From Ascarosepion bandense (lineage: Eukaryota > Mollusca > Cephalopoda > Sepiida > Sepiidae), in assembly GCA_037127315.1 (NCBI GenBank), contig JBBBDQ010000192.1, positions 1,659,501-1,723,500 of the forward strand: a stretch of 64,000 nt of DNA, written 5' to 3'. The notes under the pieces are model-generated. The model had not been told where the DNA came from. It saw only the letters and a program-made list of their open reading frames with translations, and searched no databases. The translations under genes were made by a program, and so were the position numbers. Positions within the stretch are counted from its first letter, which is position 1. Each line of letters opens with the position of its first letter. Shown in pieces: positions 1 through 9,689 of the stretch.

Positions 1-1230
1 AATGTGCCTGCAGGTGATTTGGTGTGCTTATTTATCTTGTTCTTCTGGTATGATAAACAAGTTTTGTCCAATTTATTAAGTTGGATGATATGTTTGGCGG
101 GACAAAATGTTCAGTAAGTAACTTCACTGTTGCACGTTTTCCTGGGTAAAACAATTTATAGCTGATAAGGCCTATAAATTTTAGTGATTGTCTTGATGAC
201 GTTGCTTACGTAAAGTTGGTAATTGCCTCTGTTTTGTCTGGTAAAGGTGAAATACTTTCTTGGTTAATTTCATGTCCGAGGAAATTTAGTTTTAGTTTTC
301 CAAAAACACATTTGTAAACATTGACTTTGAGTCCAAAATGTGAAAGCCTTTGAAAAGCTTGTTCCAAATGTAGATTGTGATCTTCCGGGTTCTGCTGGCG
401 ATTAAAACATTGTCTATGTAGGTATATATGAAAGTTAAAACTCTAAATACCTCATCGATTAGTCTCTGGAAGGTCAGAACGGCATTACGTAACCCATAAG
501 GCACGAACTCGTATAATCCAAACCACGTCATCAGAGAGGTTTTGTGAATGGTACTTGATAATACGCTAACTGGTACTTGATAATACGCCTTCACCAAGGT
601 ATAGCGCCAATAAAATACGAGTGCCTTGGAGACCTATTGCAAAATCGTATATATGAGGGATTGGGTATCTGTCAGGGACTTTTTAGCGTTCAATTTACGG
701 AAATAGTCTCATGGACGCCATGCTGTCGTGTTGGTTTTCGGACCATGTGCAATGGGGATGACCATGTGCTCTATTGGATGGGCGTATGATTCCCAATTGC
801 AACATTTGCTAGAACTAGACCTGGGTGATTTTATATTTGTCAGGTTTTAATCGTTTTGGCGTCGTGTGTACCGAATGTCTTGTTGTTTTTTATGTAGTGT
901 CTGTCATTGTGTTTAATTGTGTCCATGTTTTTAAAAGTTTGGGTAATTTCTGTGTATCTTTGTATTAATTCTTTAATACCGTTATCTTTTGGTAGGGCAG
1001 TAATAATTCCAGTTGAGTTGTATTGGGAGCAAATTCCTCCCACAGTTGTTAGATTATTCTGCAAGAGAATGAATGGTCATGTTGACCGATAAGGTGAATC
1101 TAGCTGGAAATGCTGCACCTAAAGTAAAGTTAGCTTCGGTGAAATCTCACGGAAAATTTCGCCGCATACCCAAATCAATGGTTACTGTTTGCAGGAATCC
1201 TTCTACTCGGGTTTTGTTAAACGTCAAAAG
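1..1230 (-). pseudogene. Ty3/gypsy pol fragment (protease C-terminus to reverse transcriptase), decayed
   Basis: Reading the minus strand from 1230 down to 1 gives, in order, the end of a retropepsin-like domain (about 1225-1090), a protease-RT linker (1090-840), and a reverse transcriptase. RT landmarks are SSPLHMV near 750, DY..KLNA near 690, PIPHI near 640, VKAYYQVP near 590, the catalytic-site string YIDN at 409-420 (YIDD in active relatives), and NFLGHEI near 275. The pieces lie in different frames with several stops, so no protein can be made; the longest open piece is 292-597. The protease DTG site is missing and the element runs off the left edge, so RNase H and integrase may lie outside. 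The neighbouring Tc1/mariner-like fragment begins just upstream, so one element probably interrupted or truncated the other. The family call is firm; the lineage is not assigned. Confidence 0.82.
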
Positions 1231-1356
1231 TTGGCGTATTGGATTTCTATACAATAACATATTGTTGCCAGACTGATCGTAATTCAGCTGTTTAGAATAA
1301 TCGTGAAAATAATCTTTCATGGAAAGAATAATATTTAGTAGGAAAAGACAACAAAT

Positions 1357-1900
1357 ATTATGCACTTCACACATAATAATCAAGGGGGTGTAGTCTAGAG
1401 AGTTAGGTGGCCATATGTAAGGGGTGATTTGATCGCAGAAATTGTCTGACAACCACGACTGGGTCCTCCAGCTTGTGTTGCATGGTGTAAAGTCCTGTTG
1501 CCAAACATAGGTTCTTCCAGCAGCCACCCCTTGATCCAGAGCAGCACTACCTCCTCAATGAATTTGTTGTAGGCCTCCGTCTTGAGTGAGTTTCTGTGGG
1601 AAGACGAATGGAGGCATAACGTCACCATCATTAGTGATGACTCCAAACACCATGGTGTTGATTGGATATATCATCCTGCTCTTTCCGAATCTTTTGCAGG
1701 CTCCTCAGATTGACACTCAAACACACTGAAATGTTCGTATTGGAAGCTCCGGCGCGATTTCCAAACAGTATACCATGCCGTTTCCAAATTTCTGATTGGG
1801 TGAATTGTGTCATGGTGTTCTGTTTCTCCTAGACGGTGCCCAGTTGACCCTACTAAACTGTGCAGTCGACAAAATAAAATAAAAACAAACAACGCGTGTA
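1357..1900 (-). pseudogene. Tc1/mariner-like element, internally deleted copy A
   Basis: Minus-strand translation gives an N-terminal piece (TQSEIWKRHGILFGN, about 1800), then MVFGVITNDGDVMPP (about 1645), then the second catalytic segment YVWQQDF (about 1510) and the third catalytic segment near PPNSLDYTPLDYYV (about 1380). These belong to the DDE transposase of a Tc1/mariner (IS630) superfamily element. The region normally carrying the rest of the helix-turn-helix and the first catalytic Asp is absent: the N-terminal piece is joined directly to the MVFGV strand. The piece is also frameshifted and lacks its C-terminus, which gives way to gypsy sequence at about 1357. A second copy at 45480-46090 has almost the same internal junction. 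The 5' flank (GACTGCACAGT, near 1860) is shared with that copy. Confidence 0.75.
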
Positions 1901-2387
1901 CGCGAAATTCTGAATATAAGCATCACACTCTGTAATTCCTTTATCCGATCTATTTTCAAAATGGTAGTTTGTATATTTAACAGTTTTTCTTTCTAGATAA
2001 CTGTCATTATGCTGTGCCAAATGAAATTCTTTGATTATTACCACAGAAAGAATGGTAGATTCATTAACTTAATAATAAATGTGAGAAAAACTTGATTCAC
2101 TGCAAAGCACCTACAATTGAACTTTAGGTATTCAACCCCAAAATTGTAAACAAATATAAATTCCATTAAGTTTGATCATATATTATTTATTGTAAATAAA
2201 TTATTTTGCTTTTTTTTTTAAGGAAAAAATGAAGTTGACATTAATAAGTTATCAAACATTGACAAAATTGTTGGTAAAAGAAAGAAAATTTTGATGATTC
2301 AAAAGATCTACCACTTTGTTACTTGATAGAACATTTTAAACTGAAAGACTTCCGTTTTTAACATTTTAATTTAAACCAGCGCTTGTA

Positions 2388-2419
2388 GAAGGTAACCAAA
2401 AAAGTTTTGTCCGTTTTTT
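2388..2419 (+). repeat. Mariner left terminal inverted repeat
   Basis: The left end reads AAGGTAACCAAAAAAG then TTTTGTCCGTTTTT. It matches the right end in reverse complement with two or three mismatches over 30 bp. Confidence 0.88.
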
Positions 2420-2559
2420 GATTAGTCATTGAATGAAGTTGAAATATATACGAAATGCGTTTTCAAATTCGGACAGCCGGAAGTAGGAACATCAAACGTT
2501 ATAAAAAACACGTGCACCATGCCCGGCCATCAGTTATAAGCCGGACAGCTGTGAGAAGG

Positions 2560-3574
2560 ATGGAAGTGTCTAGAGATTTCGTTCGGGGATGTTTGCTTTG
2601 CGACTTCAAAGTGGGCTTATCAGCAGCTGCATCAAGTCGCCGCATATGTTAAGTGTTTGGGGATAGTGCTGTGGATGACCGTACTGCAAGGCGTTGGTTT
2701 CGAAAATTCAAGTCGGGAGATTTGTCTTTCCATGATGAGCCTCGCAGTGGACGACCACAGGTCTTGAATGACGGAGTCATGAAGGCGGCCATTGAAGCGG
2801 GCAGTAGTCTTGCAAGTTCACGTGTGCTGAACTTGCAAGACAATTCAACGTTTCCGATGAAACAGTTAGACTTCACCTGCACCGCCTAGGTAAGACCTAC
2901 AAGCTGAGCAAGTGGGTCCCGCAAACGCTGTTGGAGGTCCACAAGGGACAAGTGGCAGCCTGCGTATCGCTGTTTTCTCGCCACCGTACCGCATCCTTAT
3001 TCAATCAAGTGCTTACCAGTGATGAAAAGTGGGTTTCTGTACGAAACTTCCAAGCGTTCCAGACATTGGTTGTCTCCTCAGAATGCTGTCCCTCACACCG
3101 CAAGACCGCCTATGCACCCACGCAAGATTATACTTTGTCGTCAAGTGGTTCATTATAAGCTGCTACCAACGGGCCAAACGGTCACTGGAGACCTATACTC
3201 GCAGCAATTGAAACGTGTGCAACAGGCCAGAAGGAGCCAGCACTGATGAATCGCAAAGGTGTGCCTTTCCTCCATGACAACGCGAGGTTGCATATCGCGC
3301 GAGTGGTCAGGAATACCATACAGCAACTTGGGTGGGAGACTTTGTGCCATCCACCTTATTCACCTGACCTTGTGCCATCTGATTACCACCTCTTCCACTC
3401 CCTGGATAATCATCTTCGTGGGAAATCCTTCACCAATGAAACAGACTTGTGCAAAGCTTTCAGGGACTTCTTTGATTCAACTCCCACCCCGAGTTTTACC
3501 GCAAGGGCATTGAACAGCTGGAGACACGTTGGCAGAAAGTGCTGGATGCCGATGGCGATTACTTCGAAGACTAA
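2560..3574 (+). pseudogene. Mariner transposase pseudogene
   Basis: It would encode a cut-and-paste transposase of about 340 residues acting on the flanking inverted repeats. The start is taken at the ATG at 2560 (MEVSRDFVRGCLL). The HTH region follows, with an in-frame TAA at 2650 in place of a sense codon. WFRKFKSGD and DEPRSGRP continue in the same frame to about 2830, after which frameshifts break the rest. Catalytic parts are visible: first Asp in LTSDEKW (about 3015), second Asp in FLHDNAR (about 3275), third Asp in APSDYHLF-like PSDYHLF (about 3380). Thirty-four residues separate the last two, the D,D34D mark of mariner. The C-terminus LDADGDYFED ends at TAA 3572-3574. At least one stop and about three indels are present. 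Confidence 0.88.
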
Positions 3575-3639
3575 ATATAGGTTACACATACTGTGAAGCT
3601 TTTTCTTTTTTTTTTCTTTTCTTTTTTTTTTTTTCCTTT

Positions 3640-3671
3640 AAAAACGGACAGAACTTATTTTGGTTACCTTG
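3640..3671 (-). repeat. Mariner right terminal inverted repeat
   Basis: Reads AAAAACGGACAGAACTT then ATTTTGGTTACCTT on the plus strand, the complement of the left repeat. TA follows at 3672-3673. Confidence 0.88.
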
Positions 3672-3679
3672 TATTTAAA

Positions 3680-4819
3680 GCAAATTTTCTACATAAGTAA
3701 ACCAGAATTTATGCTCCCTAACTAATTCGTTATTTACAGCGGTTTCTCTAAATAGTAAACAATTAATAAATTACGAGGTTGATTTAGTGATTTGTTTTTT
3801 ATGACTTATCAACTCTTTGTGGGTTATTTAAAATCGAAACATATTCTGGATTGAATAATTCCGTTTTTTATTTTTTATTTATTTATTTATTTATTTATTT
3901 TTTTTTTTTGCAAGAAATATTACATGAACAATTTGTGGAGAGGGATAACAAGGATTTTTTTCACAAACGAGTGCTATAAGAAGAGATGGATTCATATCTT
4001 TTCCAAGAATAACAACTCCACTGAAATTTGAACTCGGCTTTCTAATTTCTCATTCCGATCATAAAAAATTACGAGAATAAAGAATTTTAAAGAAGAAATT
4101 GTGTGTTTCTATCAAATTTGTTTCGTAAATAATGTTTCCACGAACGATTTGAGCTCTTATTTGGAATTCTTTACAACTTTTATCACCCAATTTTTCGAGA
4201 GTGGGGCGGAATGATTTGACATATGTCCGCTAAATATCTTTTCATCATTTGTCAACAAGCATTCATTTAACAGACATTTCTCCAAACCTCAACCTATTTC
4301 TTTGTCACACCTTATATAAAGTCGGATACTAAATTTCTTGTCACCAGATAGCGAGTCGCTCGTATATCTCCAGAACTTTAGGATGCATAAATACTTGAAG
4401 TTCTGAACTGTAAAGGGCTCCTATGACAACTATTCATTTGCTATTGAGAATCAAACTTTCTCTAACCACAAATAGTTTGCGAGACCCGCTTGTGAAATAT
4501 AGTAGGGATTTTAAACTTAAATAACAATCGTTAATGTTTTTTTTTGTTTTTGTTTTTTTTTTTTTTGTTTTTTTTGTTTCTTTCTTTGTTAATATTTTCT
4601 AGCTTAAACGTTCCATATTTACTTTTCGGTTATCACAAAACTTAACAGTCATTCACTTCGTATCAGGCAACTTGTGCGACTTGATTGCTTATTCAAGTTA
4701 ATAAATTTAAATCCTGGAAATGTCATTTTGTTATTATTTCACTCCTAGCGAAGCAATAAAGCCACTAAGACGCAAGAGTTTACTGAATATTAAAGAATAT
4801 GAGAAAAATACTATTAAGG

Positions 4820-4820
<1 letters not shown>
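3680..4820. other. No gene seen; AT-rich spacer
   Basis: Low-complexity T-rich tracts (about 3860-3910 and 4538-4590) and unremarkable AT-rich sequence. No protein homology recognised in either strand. Confidence 0.6.

Positions 4821-4822
<2 letters not shown>

Positions 4823-4862
<40 letters not shown>
4823..4862. repeat. (GA)n microsatellite
   Basis: About 20 consecutive GA units. The Arg-Glu and Ser-Leu runs in open frames here come only from the repeat. Confidence 0.97.
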
Positions 4863-4866
<4 letters not shown>

Positions 4867-4879
4867 AGCAGTAAAAGAA

Positions 4880-5040
4880 CAGGGATTAAGAAGACAGAAG
4901 ATAACAGTTGACATTGCATCTAATTTTTGAAGATCAAAATTGACTGGGAAATAAGAATCTGAAAAAGAGTTCCACAAGCGAGAAGTGCGAGAGAAGAAAT
5001 TATTAGCAAAGAACTGACAGATGTGTATAGTCATTTCAAT
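4880..5040 (-). pseudogene. LINE (jockey/CR1-like) C-terminal scrap
   Basis: The minus strand encodes FFSRTSRLWNSFSDSYFP and FDLQKLD, the conserved tail after the reverse transcriptase in jockey/CR1-like LINEs. The same motif occurs at 54180-54290 on the plus strand and at about 41480 on the minus strand. Only about 50 residues remain, in one frame, ending in the GA/TC repeat. It is too short to assign to one LINE family. Confidence 0.6.
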
Positions 5041-5059
5041 ATGAAATATGAGACGACCT

Positions 5060-5917
5060 TGCCGCTAATCTAGTACACTGGCATCTCAGCTTCAGTCACT
5101 TCCCTATCACCGTAAATGTAGCCTTTTTCTATCATAATATTGCAGATTCTATTTGGATTTTATCAAGAATCTCTAAATATATATAGCAAGGAAAACAAAT
5201 CATATGTGGCAGCAATATTACTTCTTTATGTTTTATTTTTGTTAATCGTAATAAAAATAAATATTTAAAAGCTGGAAAATGTCATTAATAATTGAGTTTC
5301 GAAGATTTTAGAAATATACGAAATCATTTTTATACTTTGTTATTATCACTCTTAGAAAGATAGACCACCACCACAACTCTACTGATGAAAATGATTTTAA
5401 TAAAATTTTAATTTTGAATTTAAATATTTGATTTGAATGAAATATTTAAAAAACAAGTGAGAGAGTGCTAGTGAGAGAAAGAGAGAGATCATCAACTACT
5501 TTTTAGTTTTCTACAGTATTATTGTAACAGAAAAGCTTATGCTAAGAATTTCGTAAATTATATTAGTGTATATATTTATTCTGTAAAGCAATATGCAGTA
5601 TTAAATAACCAAATATCTGAATAACTTATTTTCAAATCTAAATTGTGGTAAAAGTATAAAGTCCTTTATTATTTCTATTCTAGTAATTTTAAGAGAACGT
5701 TCAGACTATATTTCGTATAGTCTACATGCTATTCATGGAAAATATTTTTCCTGGAGAATTTTTATGAAATATAAAACTGTATTAATCTTGAAAGACATCT
5801 TTGTAAAGCAGCCAAAAATTTCTTCTTCGTTCTGAGACTTTTCGTTTTCTTTTATTGCCTTGGAGTTGAGACGAAATAGATCGACGAACCAGTCCAAAAT
5901 TCCTCTTAAAATATTTG

Positions 5918-5920
<3 letters not shown>
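5060..5920. other. No gene seen; AT-rich spacer
   Basis: AT-rich sequence with a short GA-rich patch near 5458-5488. No coding or structural signal recognised. Confidence 0.6.
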
Positions 5921-5922
<2 letters not shown>

Positions 5923-5983
<61 letters not shown>

Positions 5984-6012
5984 ACACACACACACACACA
6001 CACGCATACACA

Positions 6013-6055
<43 letters not shown>

Positions 6056-6056
6056 C
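5923..6056. repeat. Compound (TA)n-(GA)n-(CA)n-(TA)n microsatellite
   Basis: TA runs from about 5923 to 5950, GA from about 5951 to 5981, CA (with a few CATACA interruptions) to about 6042, then TA again. Four dinucleotide blocks are joined without unique spacer. Confidence 0.97.
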
Positions 6057-6064
6057 AACTGAAT

Positions 6065-6090
6065 ATATCAACTATATATATAGTTGATAT
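6065..6090. repeat. Perfect 26-bp palindrome
   Basis: ATATCAACTATAT is followed directly by its exact reverse complement. It abuts the compound microsatellite and could extrude as a cruciform. Confidence 0.85.
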
Positions 6091-6399
6091 GTTCAGTTTA
6101 CTAAGATAAGCAAAGATGATTTTAGAAATAGAATAAACACTATAAAAAATAAACGGTTGTAGTTAAAATAGTTTGTCTGTCATTTCTGTGAAATTTATCA
6201 ACTCCAAAATAATTAATGTAAGCTTAGTTTCGCTTAGGTCCAAATTCTTGAATAAGAACAATACGTTAAGTCTTTCATCACAAGAATTATTCGTTTAAAC
6301 ACTTCAAAATTTGTCTATAACGAGTAAATATGATGGCTTTTATAATTCTGTCAAATATTTCGATTTAAAAATAATTAAAGATAATAGCGGTTGAGAAAT

Positions 6400-6519
6400 G
6401 CGATCCTTCCTACCGAGTTATTAATAGCTGCATTTTTGGAGTGTCTGCTTTATTTTCCATTTTAGGTGTGCGGTCCCTGTTACAGAGCTATTAATAAATA
6501 GTTATTGGAGAGGCGTCTG
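6400..6519. repeat. Diverged tandem duplication, about 70-bp period
   Basis: GCGATCC...GAGTTATTAATA...GTGTCTG (6400-6447) recurs as GCGGTCCC...GAGCTATTAATA...GCGTCTG (6470-6519). Confidence 0.55.
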
Positions 6520-8215
6520 AATTTTTCCTAATTTTATACTCTCATGAAAATAACTAAGCATTGGACCATATTATGTTGACACCGTCAACCATGCAATCAC
6601 CTGTGAACTCAGTTGCAGATGCATCCTAAGCTTAAATCAGTGTTGCGCGGTTTTAAATTTTATGTTATACCTTAAATTGTTTTAAAATGAATTAGTAATC
6701 ATATAATAGATATTCATAAGAACAATCACGGGTGTATGCGACAAGAATCTGTAAGAGAGACCGAAAAACTTAACTTGTACCATAAAAACTTCTCCACTTC
6801 TGGAAATTTGTAAGCACATTCCAGAACTTACAAGTTTGTCAAGTTTTTCCAGCAATAAATCTTTATTTCAATTGATTAGAAATGAAGAGATAAAAAGTTT
6901 ACTTTTCTTATAAAATTGATATCAGTGTGACTATTATGCTCTTGCAAAAGGAATATTTTGCTTAATATGTTTTGAATATAAAGCAATGTTTATAAATGTA
7001 TTCCTATTAAAACAATAATGTCTTATTAAATGCACTTGCTTGCTAATTTACCCAAAATCATTAATTTGTTATTTAGTATTGCAGATTTGGAATAAGTTTT
7101 TGCGTTATTTATGAATAACGCAAACACGTGCATTTACATAAACACATCAATAAATCTACAACCCAGTGATTAAATAAAACATTTATTTTACGCAACAAAT
7201 ATTTGTCATCGTTATTTCTTTCCACGGCAGTGAATTCACTGATGAATATTAATCACGTAGATTAAGTATTATACAATGAAAGATTCAGATCAAAATTGGA
7301 GAATGGATCAGGCGACGATCTTTTTGATCCAGCCTCGTAAATCTACTTGTTTTATTTCAAGTGTTAGTTAAGATAAAGAAATAGACTCCACGATGCCAGA
7401 AACAAAATCTTTAGGAAAGATGTCCCCTCTCCCTATCGAATGATGCTGCCCCTTGTTCGTTCGAATGATGCTGTCCCTTCTGTTCTGCGAAATATATATT
7501 TCATTCAGCTATTTGATTGTTGCACCACATACAGTACATTTCTTACAAGCCAAACTCTTACAATTTTTGGAAAACCATCATGCATATTTCATTTGTGTAA
7601 ATGTTTTCTTGGGGCACGACTAACAATTTTGTTGTGTTGCTATTGGAAGGTTTTTCCGATCATCTTATCGAGAAAAATACATAAAATAAAATTTCCTTCA
7701 CTTTCTCATTTAAAATTAATTCTATCAAAAAAAAAAAAATTAAAAAAAAAATAACTACATTGATTGGTTTTCATAAAATTAGACGAGACAACAAACTTTT
7801 AAAGAGAGGCTATCCCCAGTACAAATTTTAAATTATGCTACTCTACATAAATTGATAGATTAATTCGTTTGTTTAACGGAATATCAACTCCTTATGGGTT
7901 CCTTAATGCTGAAATTTAATTTTCTTGGGAGCTTTGAAGTAATAAAAATATATTTTATTGTGCTTTCACAATTGAGTATATGGTAGATGATACTCAGGTT
8001 GTGTGCATATATTACAAGAGGTGATGATGCGTGTTTCATGTTACAGTTTTGCTGAATTAATATTTTGGAATATAGTTAGATTTAAGAAATTGTAGGATGC
8101 ATAGATTAATGTCAATAAAATGTTCTTTCATGTTGGTTCGTTGATTTTGTTTGGCGGCATACCAACCTCTTTAATGTCGAAATCTATGTATGTTGGACGC
8201 AGTTGTACGTCTTCA
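6520..8215. other. No gene seen; AT-rich spacer with one dispersed repeat
   Basis: Apart from the dispersed repeat at 6761-6876, AT-rich sequence with an A-rich tract at about 7729-7750. The 104-residue open frame at 7440-7754 ends in that tract and resembles no family I know. Confidence 0.55.
6761..6876 (+). repeat. Dispersed repeat, copy 1 (mate at 9564-9680)
   Basis: Shares GTACCATAAAAA, TTCTCCACT.CTGGAAATTTG and TGTCAAGTTTTTC in the same order and orientation with 9564-9680. The family is unknown. Confidence 0.7.
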
Positions 8216-8217
8216 AC

Positions 8218-8276
8218 ATATAATATATTGTTGGTCATTCTATTATAAAATATATTGTTGGTGATTTTTATGTACT
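8218..8276. repeat. 28-bp tandem duplication
   Basis: AATATATTGTTGGTCATT recurs as AATATATTGTTGGTGATT 28 bp later, followed by more degenerate units. Confidence 0.6.
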
Positions 8277-8439
8277 GGTGGTAGTTTTTTCTACAAAAAT
8301 GTATTGCTGTTATTTTTGCTATAAAAATTAATTTTTATACATTCACAGAGTTTTGTTTTGGGGTATACTATTTTCCCATAGCTAGGAGCTAACAGATGCT
8401 ATACGACCCCGGGTGAGGATAAACCTGGGAACAACTGCA

Positions 8440-8940
8440 ATTAAGAGGTGGTTCCACGCTCCTCAACACCTCCAATCTCCCAATCAGAGGCCTTGCTGCT
8501 GAATGTAGTTCATCGTCATACCAGCAATACTCTACTTAAAAGAACGTTTTCTCTTCATAAATACCAAAATATTTTTTACAAACTTTCTGTTGCTTCTACA
8601 AATGTAGCTCTTACCCTCCATCAACTCACACATCACACTCCTCTTCGTCTAACTTGGCTCTATCTCTTCTCTTCTTCAGCCGCTAGCTTCGCTAAACTTG
8701 TTAAATATTACCGTCCTCGCGAGTCATCCGGCTTTCTTTTCCTTAGGACCGGTGTTTTATCTCGATAGTGTTGATTTGTGTTTCCCCAAATCTTGTGATT
8801 GGGATTAACAGTGAAGTCTAATGTGTTCCTCTCTATGTACGTTGTGTATTCCAGACAAAATTGCGTAATTCCTGTATGTGACAGGTATGTGACAGGTAAC
8901 TGTTGTTTCTTTGCGTCTGAGGGCAGCCCCGAAATCAAGC
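8440..8940 (-). pseudogene. Unidentified retroelement-like ORF remnant
   Basis: The minus strand holds a 76-residue open frame from 8938 (MISGLPSDAKKQQLPVTYL...) and further open stretches down to 8448. I do not recognise a domain. An LTR-like block lies immediately upstream on the same strand, so a gag-like leader of a retroelement is a reasonable but unproven guess. A short internal duplication (TGACAGGTATGTGACAGG, about 8879-8896) encodes part of it. Confidence 0.3.
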
Positions 8941-8944
8941 TTGA

Positions 8945-9560
8945 GTTAGAACTCCTTTAATATTTTATTAACGGACAAAACTGTCGATAACTCTAACAAC
9001 AAGTTTATTGAATATAAAGAAAAACTGGTTCAATAAAATGTCTCTATTATCTACTGCAAAACTAAGTTCTCTGCTGCAGGATAGTAATTTTTGGGAAATG
9101 CAAAACGTTAAAGTAGTACTTTAGTCACAAACACTAAAGTAATAACTAGCCCGTCGAATCTCACTCTTTTCTTCGAAGTAATAATCAACCCATGGATTCT
9201 TCAATTCTTCAAAGTGATAACCCTTCATTCGACACTTCCTTAATACTTCAGTTATGTGTGTGTTTGTTTTTTCGCACCCCCCCCCCCCCGCAACGAGAAT
9301 TGCAGTGTATTATTTAGCGACGACTGTTACGAGTAATCCATGACCACTCTGAAATGACTTCTTCTGGGCTCGTCTCCGTTTGACCCTGTAATCGTTTTGC
9401 GCTCCTGCTACGGGAAATGCGACCGTAGTAAATCTCTATCAACCTTCCTTGTTGAGCTCGATTCTCCGACTATCTCTCGGCCTGGGTGGGGGTTGTCGTT
9501 TATATAGGCCGTTCTCACCCAACACACACAAAATGACATTGATATATCTATTTTCTCCAC
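8945..9560 (-). promoter_or_regulatory. LTR-like promoter block
   Basis: On the minus strand this block has a TATA-like TATATAAA at 9499-9506, a GC-richer stretch than its surroundings, and AATAAA-type signals near 8964-8969 about 540 bp downstream. That order fits an LTR U3-R-U5. No partner LTR or convincing ends were found. A C13 run lies inside at 9277-9289. Confidence 0.3.
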
Positions 9561-9563
9561 TAT

Positions 9564-9680
9564 AGCTGAAAACCTCAACTCGTACCATAAAAATTTCTCC
9601 ACTACTGGAAATTTGTTATCATATCCCATATTATAAGTTCTTGCCTGTCAAGTTTTTCTAACAAGCAATATTTGTTTGAA
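9564..9680 (+). repeat. Dispersed repeat, copy 2 (mate at 6761-6876)
   Basis: Colinear with the copy at 6761-6876 over about 115 bp, with moderate divergence. Confidence 0.7.
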
Positions 9681-9689
9681 TCTATTTTA

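Larger units (their letters stand above)
2388..3671 (+). mobile_element. Mariner-type DNA transposon, full length, inactive
   Basis: A 1284-bp unit bounded by terminal inverted repeats of about 30 bp and flanked by TA on both sides (2386-2387 and 3672-3673), the expected mariner target duplication. The inside encodes a mariner transposase with the D,D34D signature. Length and layout match a complete mariner, but the reading frame is broken by a stop and several indels, so it can move only if a transposase is supplied in trans. A T-rich tract lies between the stop codon and the right repeat (3601-3640). Confidence 0.9.

Noticed and set aside
9277..9289. C13 run (also near 33138) as a G-quadruplex regulator
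   Set aside because: A single homopolymer run with no spaced G tracts; no adjacent gene to regulate.
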